Positions 38,940 to 47,371 of a DNA stretch of 64,000 nt are shown in pieces; the stretch's first letter is position 1; each line of letters begins with the position of its first letter. Below the pieces are notes generated by a model. That model was not told where the DNA came from. It worked only from the letters and a program-made list of their open reading frames with translations, and did not search any database. Location of the stretch: the NCBI GenBank assembly GCA_046348995.1, contig JAXMDB010000011.1, forward strand, positions 1-64,000, read 5' to 3'. This stretch comes from JANNSX01 sp046348995. Its GTDB lineage: Bacteria > Pseudomonadota > Alphaproteobacteria > Rhizobiales > Hyphomicrobiaceae. A program made the translations under genes and the position numbers.

Positions 38940-39941
38940 ATGACGCTTCCTAGATTGACGTTGGCTCTCTGTCTCGTCGCCAGCACGCTCCCGGCACTCG
39001 CAGGCGACGACGCCTTGGACGAATGCCGGCATGCCCGCGAGGCAGCCGACCGGCTCGCCGCCTGCTCGGCGGTCATCGCGTCGCCCGAGTTCACCGCGAC
39101 CCAGCGCGCTGTCGCTTTCCGACTGCGGGGTCTCGAGCGGCTCGAGGCAGGTGCGATCGACGAGGCGATCGCCGACCTATCGCAGGATCTGAGCCTCTCG
39201 CCCAAGGATGCCGTGGCCTATGCGGCGCGGGCAAGGGCGAACATGACGAAGGGCGACTTCGACGCGGCCGTGACGGACTACAGCGCGGCGCTCGAGAACA
39301 CGGCCGATCGCACAGCCAAGACGCCGCTTCTCGTCGGCCGCGGGCATGCGCTCATGGTGAAAGGGCTGTTCGATCCCGCGCTCGCCGATCTCGACGAGGC
39401 CATCCGCATCAATCCCAAGAGTGCCAGCGCCTACAATCACCGTGGGCTCGTCTATCGCAAGAAGGGCGACGACGCCCGGGCCATCGAGGACTACACGGTG
39501 GCTGTTTCGCTCAACCCGATCTATGCGCTGGCCTATTCGAACCGCGGTCACGCTTACGAGGCGTTGGGCAATCGGAAAGAGGCGATCCGCGATTTCAGCC
39601 GGGCGCTGCTGTTGGACGGCAGCCTGACGAGTGCGTCCGATCGGTTGAAAGCGCTGAACGCGGGCTCGGTGCTCGTCGGCGAGAGCGATCGGCTGATCGC
39701 GGAAGGCAAAGACCTCGCCGAGCGGACCTGCGCCTTCTGCCACGCCGTCGCCGCGACAGGAGCAAGTCCCAACGCGAAGGCGCCGCCGTTCCGGACGCTC
39801 GCGGAGCGCCATCCCGAGCTGTCGCTGCGCGAGCCGTTGTCGCGTGGCGTGCTCGCGCCCCACGACGTCATGCCGAATTTCGGTCTCTCCGATCGCGAGG
39901 TCGACGGTCTTGTCGCCTACATCAATACACTCGGGCGGTAG
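38940..39941 (+). CDS. TPR protein fused to cytochrome c
   Basis: A 333-residue exported protein. Residues 1-20 form a signal peptide (LALCLVASTLPALAGDDA). The middle holds about five TPR units (AYNHRGLVYRKKGDDARAIE, AYSNRGHAYEALGNRKEAI). The last 85 residues are a class I cytochrome c domain with CAFCH (heme) and a late Met in HDVMPNFGLS. ATG 38940 has AAGGGG upstream. The combination suggests a scaffold that recruits partners to a heme domain. It is convergent with a second small cytochrome c gene (20 bases between ends). Confidence 0.9.
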   Translation: MTLPRLTLALCLVASTLPALAGDDALDECRHAREAADRLAACSAVIASPEFTATQRAVAFRLRGLERLEAGAIDEAIADLSQDLSLSPKDAVAYAARARANMTKGDFDAAVTDYSAALENTADRTAKTPLLVGRGHALMVKGLFDPALADLDEAIRINPKSASAYNHRGLVYRKKGDDARAIEDYTVAVSLNPIYALAYSNRGHAYEALGNRKEAIRDFSRALLLDGSLTSASDRLKALNAGSVLVGESDRLIAEGKDLAERTCAFCHAVAATGASPNAKAPPFRTLAERHPELSLREPLSRGVLAPHDVMPNFGLSDREVDGLVAYINTLGR

Positions 39942-39961
39942 CGTGGAAGGTCCCGCAGCGT

Positions 39962-40300
39962 CTATTGCCCCTTCAGCGACATGATGTAGGCGGCGAGGTC
40001 GCGGATCTCGTTGCGCGTCACCTCGATCTGCGGCATCGGCGGATGCGGCACGACGATGCGCCCGGCAATGCGCTCGGGCGACTGCTCGGGCAGGTTGGCA
40101 ATCGACTTGAAACTCGGCACGTCCGCCGCAACGGTCGCTGACGCCGCCTCGTCGCCGACGATGTGGCAGTTGGAGCAGAGGCGCTTCGCCAGCGCCTGTC
40201 CGTTGGCGGCGTCGCCACCTGCCGCGTGCGCGAGGGGCGAGCTGGTGCATAGGCCCGTCGCCAGCAGAGCCATTCCGAGCGATTTCCAAACGCTTTGCAT
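39962..40300 (-). CDS. Small periplasmic class I cytochrome c
   Basis: A 112-residue protein with a signal peptide (residues 1-27, ending SSPLAHAAGG), the heme motif LCSNCHIVGD and a likely axial Met in PHPPMPQIEV. The C-terminal helix is IRDLAAYIMSLKGQ. It lies convergent with the TPR-cytochrome fusion. The pair may form a short electron-transfer unit, but no partner oxidase or dehydrogenase is in the window. Confidence 0.9.
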   Translation of the reverse strand: MQSVWKSLGMALLATGLCTSSPLAHAAGGDAANGQALAKRLCSNCHIVGDEAASATVAADVPSFKSIANLPEQSPERIAGRIVVPHPPMPQIEVTRNEIRDLAAYIMSLKGQ

Positions 40301-40465
40301 TCCATGCTCCTTTTGCGGCCCAGCAAGCCCTTCAGCTTACCGCACACGATCATCCCCGGCGAGGCGGTGCGTCGTTGATTTGCCGCAAGGTCGCGGACAC
40401 AAACGCCAAGGCCACGCTGAAACGGGGAGGAGGACGGCGCGTTTTCCGAGGCGAAAGGATCTATC

Positions 40466-41029
40466 ATGAAAATCACAGCTTTCGCTTTTGCCGCCACGGC
40501 GCTGCTCAGTGTCTCGCCCGCCGGGGCCGGCACGTTCGACATCGCACCCTCGCAAGGGGCGACGCTCGTTCCCGTGCAGGACGAGACGCAGCGCACGATC
40601 ACCTCGCAACCCAATCCGTCGCTCGGCTCGCGCGGCAGCTCGCTCGGAATTGAGGGTGGGCCGGTGACGACACCGTCGGTCGAGCCTCGGAGCCGCATCC
40701 GGCCCTACCGCTGGCGGCCGGGCGCCGAGATCCTCGACAATCGCGATCTCGGCCTCGGGCTCGTCGAGCCCGATCCGCTCCAGAATGATCCCTTGATCGG
40801 CGATCCCACTCTCGACGGGCAGGATTCGGGCACGACCGGCTCGCCGGGCTCGACCACGACAGCGCCGTTCAGCAGCACGTCGCCGTCCCTCGGCACGGTT
40901 CCCTCGATTGGCTCGTCGCCGCCGATCGGCTCGTCGTCCTCGACGGGTTCGCCGACGATGGGCAGCGGCTCGCTCGGCTCGTCGGGATCACTCGGGTCTT
41001 CGGGATCGGGCGGTTCGGGCGCGCCGTAG
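40466..41029 (+). CDS. Secreted low-complexity Ser/Gly/Pro-rich protein
   Basis: A 187-residue protein of no recognised family. Residues 1-21 form a signal peptide (MKITAFAFAATALLSVSPAG). The N-terminal part holds one polar segment (SRIRPYRWRPGAEILDNRDL). The C-terminal 75 residues are built from Ser, Gly, Thr and Pro in short repeated units such as GSSGSLGSSGSGG. An AAAGGA site precedes ATG 40466. Its stop is directly adjacent to the end of the convergent DUF1036 gene. The function is unknown. Confidence 0.7.
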   Translation: MKITAFAFAATALLSVSPAGAGTFDIAPSQGATLVPVQDETQRTITSQPNPSLGSRGSSLGIEGGPVTTPSVEPRSRIRPYRWRPGAEILDNRDLGLGLVEPDPLQNDPLIGDPTLDGQDSGTTGSPGSTTTAPFSSTSPSLGTVPSIGSSPPIGSSSSTGSPTMGSGSLGSSGSLGSSGSGGSGAP

Positions 41030-41482
41030 CTACTGCGCGCCGGCCGGCGCCGGATCGACGAGGCGGATCGTGTAGTCCTTCGACTCGCCCGTATCGACCT
41101 CGTAGAAGCGCGAGGTCTTGAAGCCACGGCCTTCACAATCCTGGACACCCTTGATTGTGAAGGTCTTGTCGGCCGTGCACATCTCGATCTTGCCCGCCCA
41201 CTCGCCGCCGCGGTCGTAGTCGAGGGCGTGGACGTAGTAGAAGCGCGCCGACAGCTTTCCCGTCACGAGCGTTTCACACGATTGCGAGAGGATGTTCCAC
41301 CACCCCTCGGTGATCCATTGCTTGCCGTTCTTGTAGCCGATCGAGATGCCGACGCGGCTCGGGGTGAAGTTGCAGAGCTTCAGATCGGCGCTCGCCGGCG
41401 ATGTACCTCCGGCGAGCGCAACGATGAGCGCCGCGACGGTGAACGGCGCCCGCTCTACGGGGAAATTCGATACGGCACGCAT
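41030..41482 (-). CDS. DUF1036-family exported protein
   Basis: A 150-residue protein with an N-terminal signal region (about residues 14-32) and the DUF1036 core: LCNFTPSRVGISIGYKNGKQ, ITEGWWNILSQSCETLV, and FYYVHALDYDRGGEWAG. Several Cys are present. The family is widespread in alphaproteobacteria, and its function is unknown. The end of the gene abuts the secreted Ser/Gly-rich gene with no gap. Confidence 0.9.
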   Translation of the reverse strand: MRAVSNFPVERAPFTVAALIVALAGGTSPASADLKLCNFTPSRVGISIGYKNGKQWITEGWWNILSQSCETLVTGKLSARFYYVHALDYDRGGEWAGKIEMCTADKTFTIKGVQDCEGRGFKTSRFYEVDTGESKDYTIRLVDPAPAGAQ

Positions 41483-41521
41483 GCGCTCTAGGATCCGCCC
41501 AGCTTAATTCCGCGCTCGCGA

Positions 41522-42802
41522 TCAGGGGTCGACCAGCAAAACGCGGAAGTCGTTGACGTTTGTATGGGTGGGGCCGGAGACGACGAGGTCGCCGAGCCGC
41601 GCGAAGAAGCCCGTCGAATCGTTATCGGCAAGAAACTTGGCCGCATTGAGATCGAGCGCGCGGGCCCGCTCTGCGGTATCTGGCAGCACGATCGCGCCGG
41701 CCGGATCGTCGGCCGAGCCGTCGCCGCCGTCGATACCGTCGGTGTCGCAGGCGATCGCGGCGATGCCTGGCGCGCCATCGAGCGCATGCGCGACGGCCAA
41801 CGCATATTCCTGGCTGCGTCCGCCACGCCCTTTGCCGCGCATCGTCACCGTGAGCTCGCCGCCCGAGAGTAGCGCCACCCGCTCGCCCCGCGCCTTGGCC
41901 GCCAAGGCCTGCCCGGCATGGGCACGGCCGACCTCGCGCGCCTCGCCCTCGACGGCGTCGCCCAGGTCGATCACGCGATAGCCGAGGCCCTCTGCGACGC
42001 GCGCGGCGGCATCGAGCGAGCGGCGCGGCGTCGCGACGAGGCGGTAGTCCGAGCGGGCGAAGATTGCGTCACCGGGCTTGGGTGTCTCGTTCGTGGGATC
42101 GGCGAGGGCCTTCAGGATGCTCGCCGGCACCTGATCGCCGAGGGTCGCGACGATGGCGTACGCTTGAGCCAGCGTCACGGGATCGGGCACCGTCGGCCCC
42201 GAGCCGATGACGGCCGGATCGTCGCCCGGCACGTCGGAGATCGCGAGCGTCAGAACGGTCGCCTTCGTCGCCGCCGCGAGCCGCCCGCCCTTGATGCGCG
42301 ACAGGTGCTTGCGGACGCCATTCATCTCGTGGATGCGGTGGCCCGAGCGCAGCAGCGCCTTCGTCACGGCCTGCTTCTCGGCGAGGGTGACGCCGGCGAC
42401 CGGCGCCGACCAGATGGCAGAGGCGCCCCCCGACATCAGCACGATGACGAGGTCGTCCGGCGTCGCGCTCTGGGCGAGCGCCAGTGCCGCTTCCGCTGCG
42501 GCTACGCTCGCGGCATCCGGCACCGGATGCGCGGATTCCCGAACGCCGATATGGATCGTGGGGACGGCGTGGCCGTAGCGGGTCGCGACCTCGCCGGAGA
42601 TGCGATCGAGCATGCCCAGCGCCGCATAGTGCCGCTCGGTCGCCTGGGCCATGGCGGCCGACGCCTTGCCCGCGCCGAGGATCAGAATCCGCCCCTTGGG
42701 CGGCGGCGCGGGGAGATGCGGCGGCACGGCGCTCGCCGGCTGCGCGCTTTTGACGGCCTCGTCGAAGAGCTGCCGGAGCAGGGCGCGCGTATCGGAAGGC
42801 AT
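41522..42802 (-). CDS. Glycerate 2-kinase (GckA/TtuD, MOFRL family)
   Basis: A 426-residue enzyme phosphorylating glycerate to 2-phosphoglycerate. Motifs are ILGAGKASAAMAQATE, VIVLMSGGASAIWSAPVAGV, the MNGVRKHLSRIKGGRLA segment, VIGSGPTVPDP, and the MOFRL C-terminal box GRGGRSQEYALAVAHAL with CDTDGIDGGDGSADD. ATG 42802 is used; the GTG at 42844 would add 14 residues of uncertain value. It is divergent from the DUF1244 gene. In this order it often works with hydroxypyruvate or tartronate metabolism; that context is not seen here. Confidence 0.93.
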   Translation of the reverse strand: MPSDTRALLRQLFDEAVKSAQPASAVPPHLPAPPPKGRILILGAGKASAAMAQATERHYAALGMLDRISGEVATRYGHAVPTIHIGVRESAHPVPDAASVAAAEAALALAQSATPDDLVIVLMSGGASAIWSAPVAGVTLAEKQAVTKALLRSGHRIHEMNGVRKHLSRIKGGRLAAATKATVLTLAISDVPGDDPAVIGSGPTVPDPVTLAQAYAIVATLGDQVPASILKALADPTNETPKPGDAIFARSDYRLVATPRRSLDAAARVAEGLGYRVIDLGDAVEGEAREVGRAHAGQALAAKARGERVALLSGGELTVTMRGKGRGGRSQEYALAVAHALDGAPGIAAIACDTDGIDGGDGSADDPAGAIVLPDTAERARALDLNAAKFLADNDSTGFFARLGDLVVSGPTHTNVNDFRVLLVDP

Positions 42803-42903
42803 CGAAGGCTCGTCCCTGATCTTCAACGGCCGCGGCTGGTCCACCGGCCCGGCCCGCTTTATACTCGAAACAGGCCCGGACGATAGAGCATCAGGAGTGC
42901 GCC

Positions 42904-43209
42904 ATGAGCGAGGACAAAGCGACCCAAACCGAGCTCGAGGCCGCTGCCTTCCGCCGCCTGGTCGAGCATCTGCGCAGCCGCACCGACGTCCAGAACATCG
43001 ACCTCATGAACCTGGCCGGCTTCTGCCGGAATTGCCTCGCCAACTGGATGCAGGAGGCGGCGCAAGCCAAAGGCGTCGCTCTGACGAAAGACCGGGCCCG
43101 GGAAGGCATCTACGGCATGCCCTACGAGGACTGGCGGCAGCGCTATCAGAAAGAAGCGACGGCCGAGCAGAAGGCCAAGCTCGAAAAGTCGCATCCGCAC
43201 AAGCATTGA
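42904..43209 (+). CDS. DUF1244-family protein
   Basis: A 101-residue protein matching DUF1244. The family core is FRRLVEHLRSRTDVQNIDLM then NLAGFCRNCLANWMQEAA and GMPYEDWRQRYQKEA. Two Cys in FCRNCLAN are conserved. ATG 42904 lies after a short A-rich leader. It is a common small gene of alphaproteobacteria with unknown role. Confidence 0.92.
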   Translation: MSEDKATQTELEAAAFRRLVEHLRSRTDVQNIDLMNLAGFCRNCLANWMQEAAQAKGVALTKDRAREGIYGMPYEDWRQRYQKEATAEQKAKLEKSHPHKH

Positions 43210-43356
43210 GGCGACTTATCCACCGCCCCCCGAAAGCGCTGGATAACCCGCCGTCAAGCCGTTGCGGAGGGGTTGCCTCGCGTCTAGCGTCCACTCCCAT
43301 GTTGAGGCTCGGGCGCGCGCCGCGAGCCTGAAGCCGTGCGGCGTGATGAGGGGTTT

Positions 43357-43635
43357 ATGCAGCAAGAGATTCAGGTGACGGCCCAGCAGCAGCTTCGCTC
43401 CGTGATCGAGCGCATCGAGCGCCTCGAGGAGGAGAAGAAGGCGCTCGCCTCCGACATCCGCGATATCTTCGCCGAGGCCAAGTCGACCGGGTTCGACGTC
43501 AAGGCGCTCCGGCAGGTGCTCAAGCTCAGGAAGCAGGACATGCACGAGCGCCAGGAGCAGGAGGCGCTGGTCGAGACCTACATGAACGCGCTCGGCATGC
43601 TGCACCAGACGCAGCATCAAGAAGCGGCGGAGTAG
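43357..43635 (+). CDS. gapR: GapR-family (DUF2312) nucleoid protein
   Basis: A 92-residue coiled-coil protein. The DUF2312 core is QLRSVIERIERLEEEKKALA, IRDIFAEAKSTGFDVKALRQ and VLKLRKQD. GapR of Caulobacter binds overtwisted AT-rich DNA ahead of replication forks and stimulates topoisomerases; the family assignment is strong. ATG 43357 with GAGGGG upstream is preferred to GTG 43336. It sits 148 bases after the DUF1244 gene. ParE, a topoisomerase subunit, is also in this window but is distant. Confidence 0.92.
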   Translation: MQQEIQVTAQQQLRSVIERIERLEEEKKALASDIRDIFAEAKSTGFDVKALRQVLKLRKQDMHERQEQEALVETYMNALGMLHQTQHQEAAE

Positions 43636-43644
43636 GCGAGGCCG

Positions 43645-45198
43645 CTACTTCTTCGCGGTCTTCACGCGCTTGCCGGTGGCGGCGCCGTCGAACATCCCCG
43701 ACAGCATCACGTGCTCGGGCGCGAACTGACCGTCCCAGATCAGCGCCGCGACCTTGCCTTCCGGCTTGAAGGAGAGCTCGAGGCCGGCGTCGGCGTCGAG
43801 CAGCCGATCGTGCGCGACTTTGAAATCCGGGTGGCGGAGCTGCATGAGCTCAGGCTGATCGAGGCTCGCGTCCGCCGTCAGGAAAACCGCGAGCGCGAAA
43901 GGCCGGTAGCTCAGCTCGTCGGGATGCTCCTCGTCGAACTCGGGCGCACGGGCCCAGCCCGAGCGGCTCAAGAAGGTGCCCATCGTCATCTCGGCGGGCT
44001 CAGGTGGCACGATCACGCCCTCGTCGCTGCCGGGCTCCGGCGCGAGCGTCGTCTTCTTGATCGGCAGCCGGATCGGGGTGTTCTCGGTGCCGAGAGATGC
44101 GAGCACGAGCGCATCCATCTCCTTGCGCGAGGCGAGCGCTGCGGGCTTACGCTTGCCCGAGAGGAGCTGCGGCACCGGCGGCACGAGGCTCGCGACCTGC
44201 TTGGTGCGCGACAGCACGGGTTGCGGCGCGGGCGCGTCCGCGAGCGCTGGACCGTCGAGCTCGGGCGCATCGCTGTCGGCCGTCTCGAGCACAGGCTCGG
44301 CCACGGGCTCGGCCATCGCGACTTGCTGCTCGGCGCCGTGGTTGTGGCCGTCGTCGCCGCCCTGGTCGGGAATGACGCTCATGCTCGGCTCGGCACTGGC
44401 GAGCAGCGTCGTCGAGCGATCGCGGTTGCGCAGCGCATGGAAGGCGGCGACCGTCTGATAGAGCTTGGTGTTCTTCTTCGCCGCCGAGACGTCGGCCAAC
44501 GAGATCGGGCGGCCGTCGTCGGGGATGTATTTCGACCGGCCGCTCGGGAAGAGGGCGGCAAGCTCGAGGCGCGGCATGCGCGGCCACATGCGCACGCGTC
44601 CCGTGTCGATGTGCACGAAAGGAAGCGCCGAGGTCGGGTAGTAGCCGACGCCGCCGCGCTCGCGCACGAGCGCCGAGTAGCGCAAGCGCTGCACGGACAC
44701 GTCGGCGAAGTGGACGTCGAGGGCCTTACCCAGGATGTGCTGGCTGTTCTTGGCTTGACCGCCGCCGGCCTTGCGCAAGCGCTCGTTGGTGGTCGGCGAG
44801 CGGTAGCCCGAGACGACGTGGATGGGGCGCTTGGAGCCGAGCTCTTGGTAGATCTCCCAAAGCAGGTCGAAGGCTTTGGGATCCATCTCCGTCGCCTCGT
44901 TGCGGCGCCAGTCGCGGAAGATCCAGCTGAGCTTCTTGAGCGCTTCCTTGTCGTAGGTGTCGCCGCGCTTGAAGACGATGTCGAGCCGCTCGCCGTTGTG
45001 GATGTTGTAGAGACTCAAGCGGCGGTCGCCGGGCGCGTCGGCGCTGGGGGCGTTCGAGCCGAGCGAGAGCGCTAGTCCGAGCGCGAGCACGGCCAGGATG
45101 ATGAAGCCTGCGGGCTGTCTCAACGGTTTGCCCCCGTCCCCTTCGATTCCCGTCTCGCCGAGCCTCAGGCGAGAGATGCCACCTGCCATCCCGAGCAT
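43645..45198 (-). CDS. DUF882-type (YcbK-like) M15 peptidase
   Basis: A membrane-anchored protein of about 517 residues. A hydrophobic helix (GFIILAVLALGLALSLGSNA) lies near the N-terminus. The peptidase domain shows the zinc motif SQHILGKALDVHF and a second His in PFVHIDTG, as in YcbK. The long C-terminal part is Pro/Ala-rich and ends in a domain of unknown family. ATG 45198 is the first ATG. A TTG at 45231 is an alternative start. It follows the large L,D-transpeptidase gene, so a shared cell-wall role is plausible. Confidence 0.85.
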   Translation of the reverse strand: MLGMAGGISRLRLGETGIEGDGGKPLRQPAGFIILAVLALGLALSLGSNAPSADAPGDRRLSLYNIHNGERLDIVFKRGDTYDKEALKKLSWIFRDWRRNEATEMDPKAFDLLWEIYQELGSKRPIHVVSGYRSPTTNERLRKAGGGQAKNSQHILGKALDVHFADVSVQRLRYSALVRERGGVGYYPTSALPFVHIDTGRVRMWPRMPRLELAALFPSGRSKYIPDDGRPISLADVSAAKKNTKLYQTVAAFHALRNRDRSTTLLASAEPSMSVIPDQGGDDGHNHGAEQQVAMAEPVAEPVLETADSDAPELDGPALADAPAPQPVLSRTKQVASLVPPVPQLLSGKRKPAALASRKEMDALVLASLGTENTPIRLPIKKTTLAPEPGSDEGVIVPPEPAEMTMGTFLSRSGWARAPEFDEEHPDELSYRPFALAVFLTADASLDQPELMQLRHPDFKVAHDRLLDADAGLELSFKPEGKVAALIWDGQFAPEHVMLSGMFDGAATGKRVKTAKK

Positions 45199-45305
45199 TG
45201 ATGCGGACGGCACAGGACGGCCGATCCACAATCCTCGGTTGTTATCGTTAAGGGGCAGTTAGCGGGGAGAATTGGCCAGAATTAAGGGCGCGGGGGACCT
45301 CGCCC

Positions 45306-47135
45306 TCAGCGCTTCGTGGTCGACGTGTCGGACCGCTTTTTCTTCGGCTTGATGATGTCGACGCCCGGCTCGTCCTCGTTGACGACGATGCGGGTCCTTT
45401 TCTTCTTCTTGGCCGGCATCACGGGGATGTCCTCGATGTCGCTGGTCACCACCTCGGAATCCGACAGATCGTCGAAGATCGGCTCGGCGCCGTTGAGGGC
45501 AGCCATCAGGCGACGGTCGTGGCCGTAGATATCGCTGCGGGTGACGAGCTCGCCGGTTTCGGTCACGGTCGCCGTGAAGTAGGTGATGTGGATCGGAATC
45601 TTCCGGTCGAACCGCACCTGCTGGTTCTCGCCGTTCGCCACGTGCCGATCGATTTCCTTGCGGTCCCATCCGAGGCCTTCGCCGAGCACGACCTCGGCGA
45701 ACTTCAAAGGATTGCGCACGCGCATACAACCGTGGCTGAAGGCGCGCGCCGATGCGTTGAACAGGCTCTTCGACGGCGTGTCGTGCATGTACACGTCATG
45801 CTTGTTCGGGAACATGAACTTGACGATGCCGAGCGCATTGCCGCGGCCGGGCGGCTGGTAGATGTGGAAGCGGCGGATGTCGATGCTCGACCAGTCGACC
45901 GAATAGGGATCGACGGTGCGGCCCTTGTATTTGGCGACGAGGCCCTGGCGGCCGAGCGGGTCGCGTCCGGCCATCAAGCCCGGCAACAGCTCGTTCGTCT
46001 TGATCGAGTCGGGCACGTTCCAGAACGGATGGAACTCGACGTACTCCATCTCGTCGGAAAAGATCGGCGTCGGGGTCTTGGGCTTGCCGACGACGATGCG
46101 CTCCTCGTAGATCACCGCGCCGTCTTTCACGACGCGCGTCAGGAACTCGGGAATGTTGTTCCAGACGTAGAGCGAGCCCAAATCTGCCGGCAGCCAGCGC
46201 CAGCGCTCTATGTTGACGAGCACGCGCTCGATCTGGGTCTGCGTGTCCTCGGCTTGAGGGGCGCCGTTCAGATGCGCGCGCAGCGTCTTGCCGACGATGC
46301 CGTCGGCCTTGAGGCCCTCGGCGATCTGATAGTTGCGGACGGCCTCCTCGAGGAACTCGTCGTAGACCTCGCCGTCGAAGGGGTCGGCCCCCTCGGGAAT
46401 GGCCACCTTGAGTCGCTGACGCAGGAGCACGACGTCGGGATGGCGCATGCCGGGTTTCAGCAGCGGCCCGGGCGGGATCTCGACGGTCGGGGGCTCGGCG
46501 GTTGAGAGGCCGCCGGCCTTGCGCAGCTCCGCAAGCTTCAACCGCAGCGCCTCGAACTGGGGATGCGTGGGGTTGAAGCTGACCAGGAACTCGGCCGGAT
46601 CCTTCGCCAGCGTGATCTTCGACAGAACGTCGTAGGGCTCGGGCGGGACGTTGCCGCGCTCGATCATGCCGGAGTACCGGGCGGGATCGACCCGGCCGGC
46701 GCGGGCCTCGGCGGCATAGCGGGAGACGGCGATCGAGAGCAGCCGCTCGGCCTCGACCAGCCGGTCGATGGCGACGATCGCCCCTTCCGTCTTGGAAATC
46801 TGCGGCAGCTTATAGCTCGCCGCGTCGAGGCCCCAGTCGTCGGCCTTGCGGATCTCGTCCATGACGGCGAAGGCAGCGGGCAACAGGCCGACGCCGTCCG
46901 TCCAGATGGGGGTGTTGCCGCGCTCCTGGTAGAAGCGGTCGATCGATTTGCGCTGGGCGCTCGTGAGACGGTCGACGCCCTCGCCGGCCGTGAGAAGCGC
47001 CTGGCGGAGCTTGATACCGACGGCGGCTTCCGGCTCGATCAGCTGCTCAGGAGCGCCCGGCTCGATGGCGAGCACGGCCGATGGCCAGAGCAGCGTGACG
47101 GCGAGGACGGCGGCGGCCGAACGGACAAGTCTCAT
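45306..47135 (-). CDS. Large L,D-transpeptidase (YcbB/LdtD-like)
   Basis: A 609-residue exported enzyme that makes 3-3 cross-links in peptidoglycan. Order: signal peptide (residues 1-23), a scaffold domain (RFYQERGNTPIWTDGVGLLP), a peptidoglycan-binding module (VVLLRQRLKVAIPEGA, DGIVGKTLRAHL), the YkuD catalytic core with HDTPSKSLFNASARAFSHGC (Cys in the SHGCMRV motif), then a charged C-terminal tail rich in Lys. The DUF882 gene follows on the same strand. This family is larger than the enzyme at 30831-31835. Confidence 0.93.
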   Translation of the reverse strand: MRLVRSAAAVLAVTLLWPSAVLAIEPGAPEQLIEPEAAVGIKLRQALLTAGEGVDRLTSAQRKSIDRFYQERGNTPIWTDGVGLLPAAFAVMDEIRKADDWGLDAASYKLPQISKTEGAIVAIDRLVEAERLLSIAVSRYAAEARAGRVDPARYSGMIERGNVPPEPYDVLSKITLAKDPAEFLVSFNPTHPQFEALRLKLAELRKAGGLSTAEPPTVEIPPGPLLKPGMRHPDVVLLRQRLKVAIPEGADPFDGEVYDEFLEEAVRNYQIAEGLKADGIVGKTLRAHLNGAPQAEDTQTQIERVLVNIERWRWLPADLGSLYVWNNIPEFLTRVVKDGAVIYEERIVVGKPKTPTPIFSDEMEYVEFHPFWNVPDSIKTNELLPGLMAGRDPLGRQGLVAKYKGRTVDPYSVDWSSIDIRRFHIYQPPGRGNALGIVKFMFPNKHDVYMHDTPSKSLFNASARAFSHGCMRVRNPLKFAEVVLGEGLGWDRKEIDRHVANGENQQVRFDRKIPIHITYFTATVTETGELVTRSDIYGHDRRLMAALNGAEPIFDDLSDSEVVTSDIEDIPVMPAKKKKRTRIVVNEDEPGVDIIKPKKKRSDTSTTKR

Positions 47136-47265
47136 ATGCCATGCTCCAGGAACCGGCGGAACGCTAGAGGAGCCGAGCTCACTTGGCTAGCCAGAACAGC
47201 ATCAATTCGGCGCCAGCAAGGGCGATTTGCGACGGAAAGTTGCAGACGTGATCGTAACAACGTTT

Positions 47266-47371
47266 CGTGAGTGCCTCCGGAAAAGTGCGAAGCGGCTTTC
47301 CGATGAGACGCACAACACTCCAAGAGCCTAGGGCGTTTCCGTCAGTCCAAGAAACCTGGAATTGCCCTAGG
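47266..47371. repeat. Rhizobiales-type intergenic palindrome
   Basis: The stretch GGAAAAGTGCGAAGCGGCTTTCC is a self-inverted motif (GGAAA...TTTCC) I recognise from many Hyphomicrobiales intergenic regions. It is followed by CCTAGGGC (47327-47334), inverted at 47364-47371, overlapping the kinase stop. It may act as a weak terminator for the kinase. Family membership is from memory, not from a search. Confidence 0.55.
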
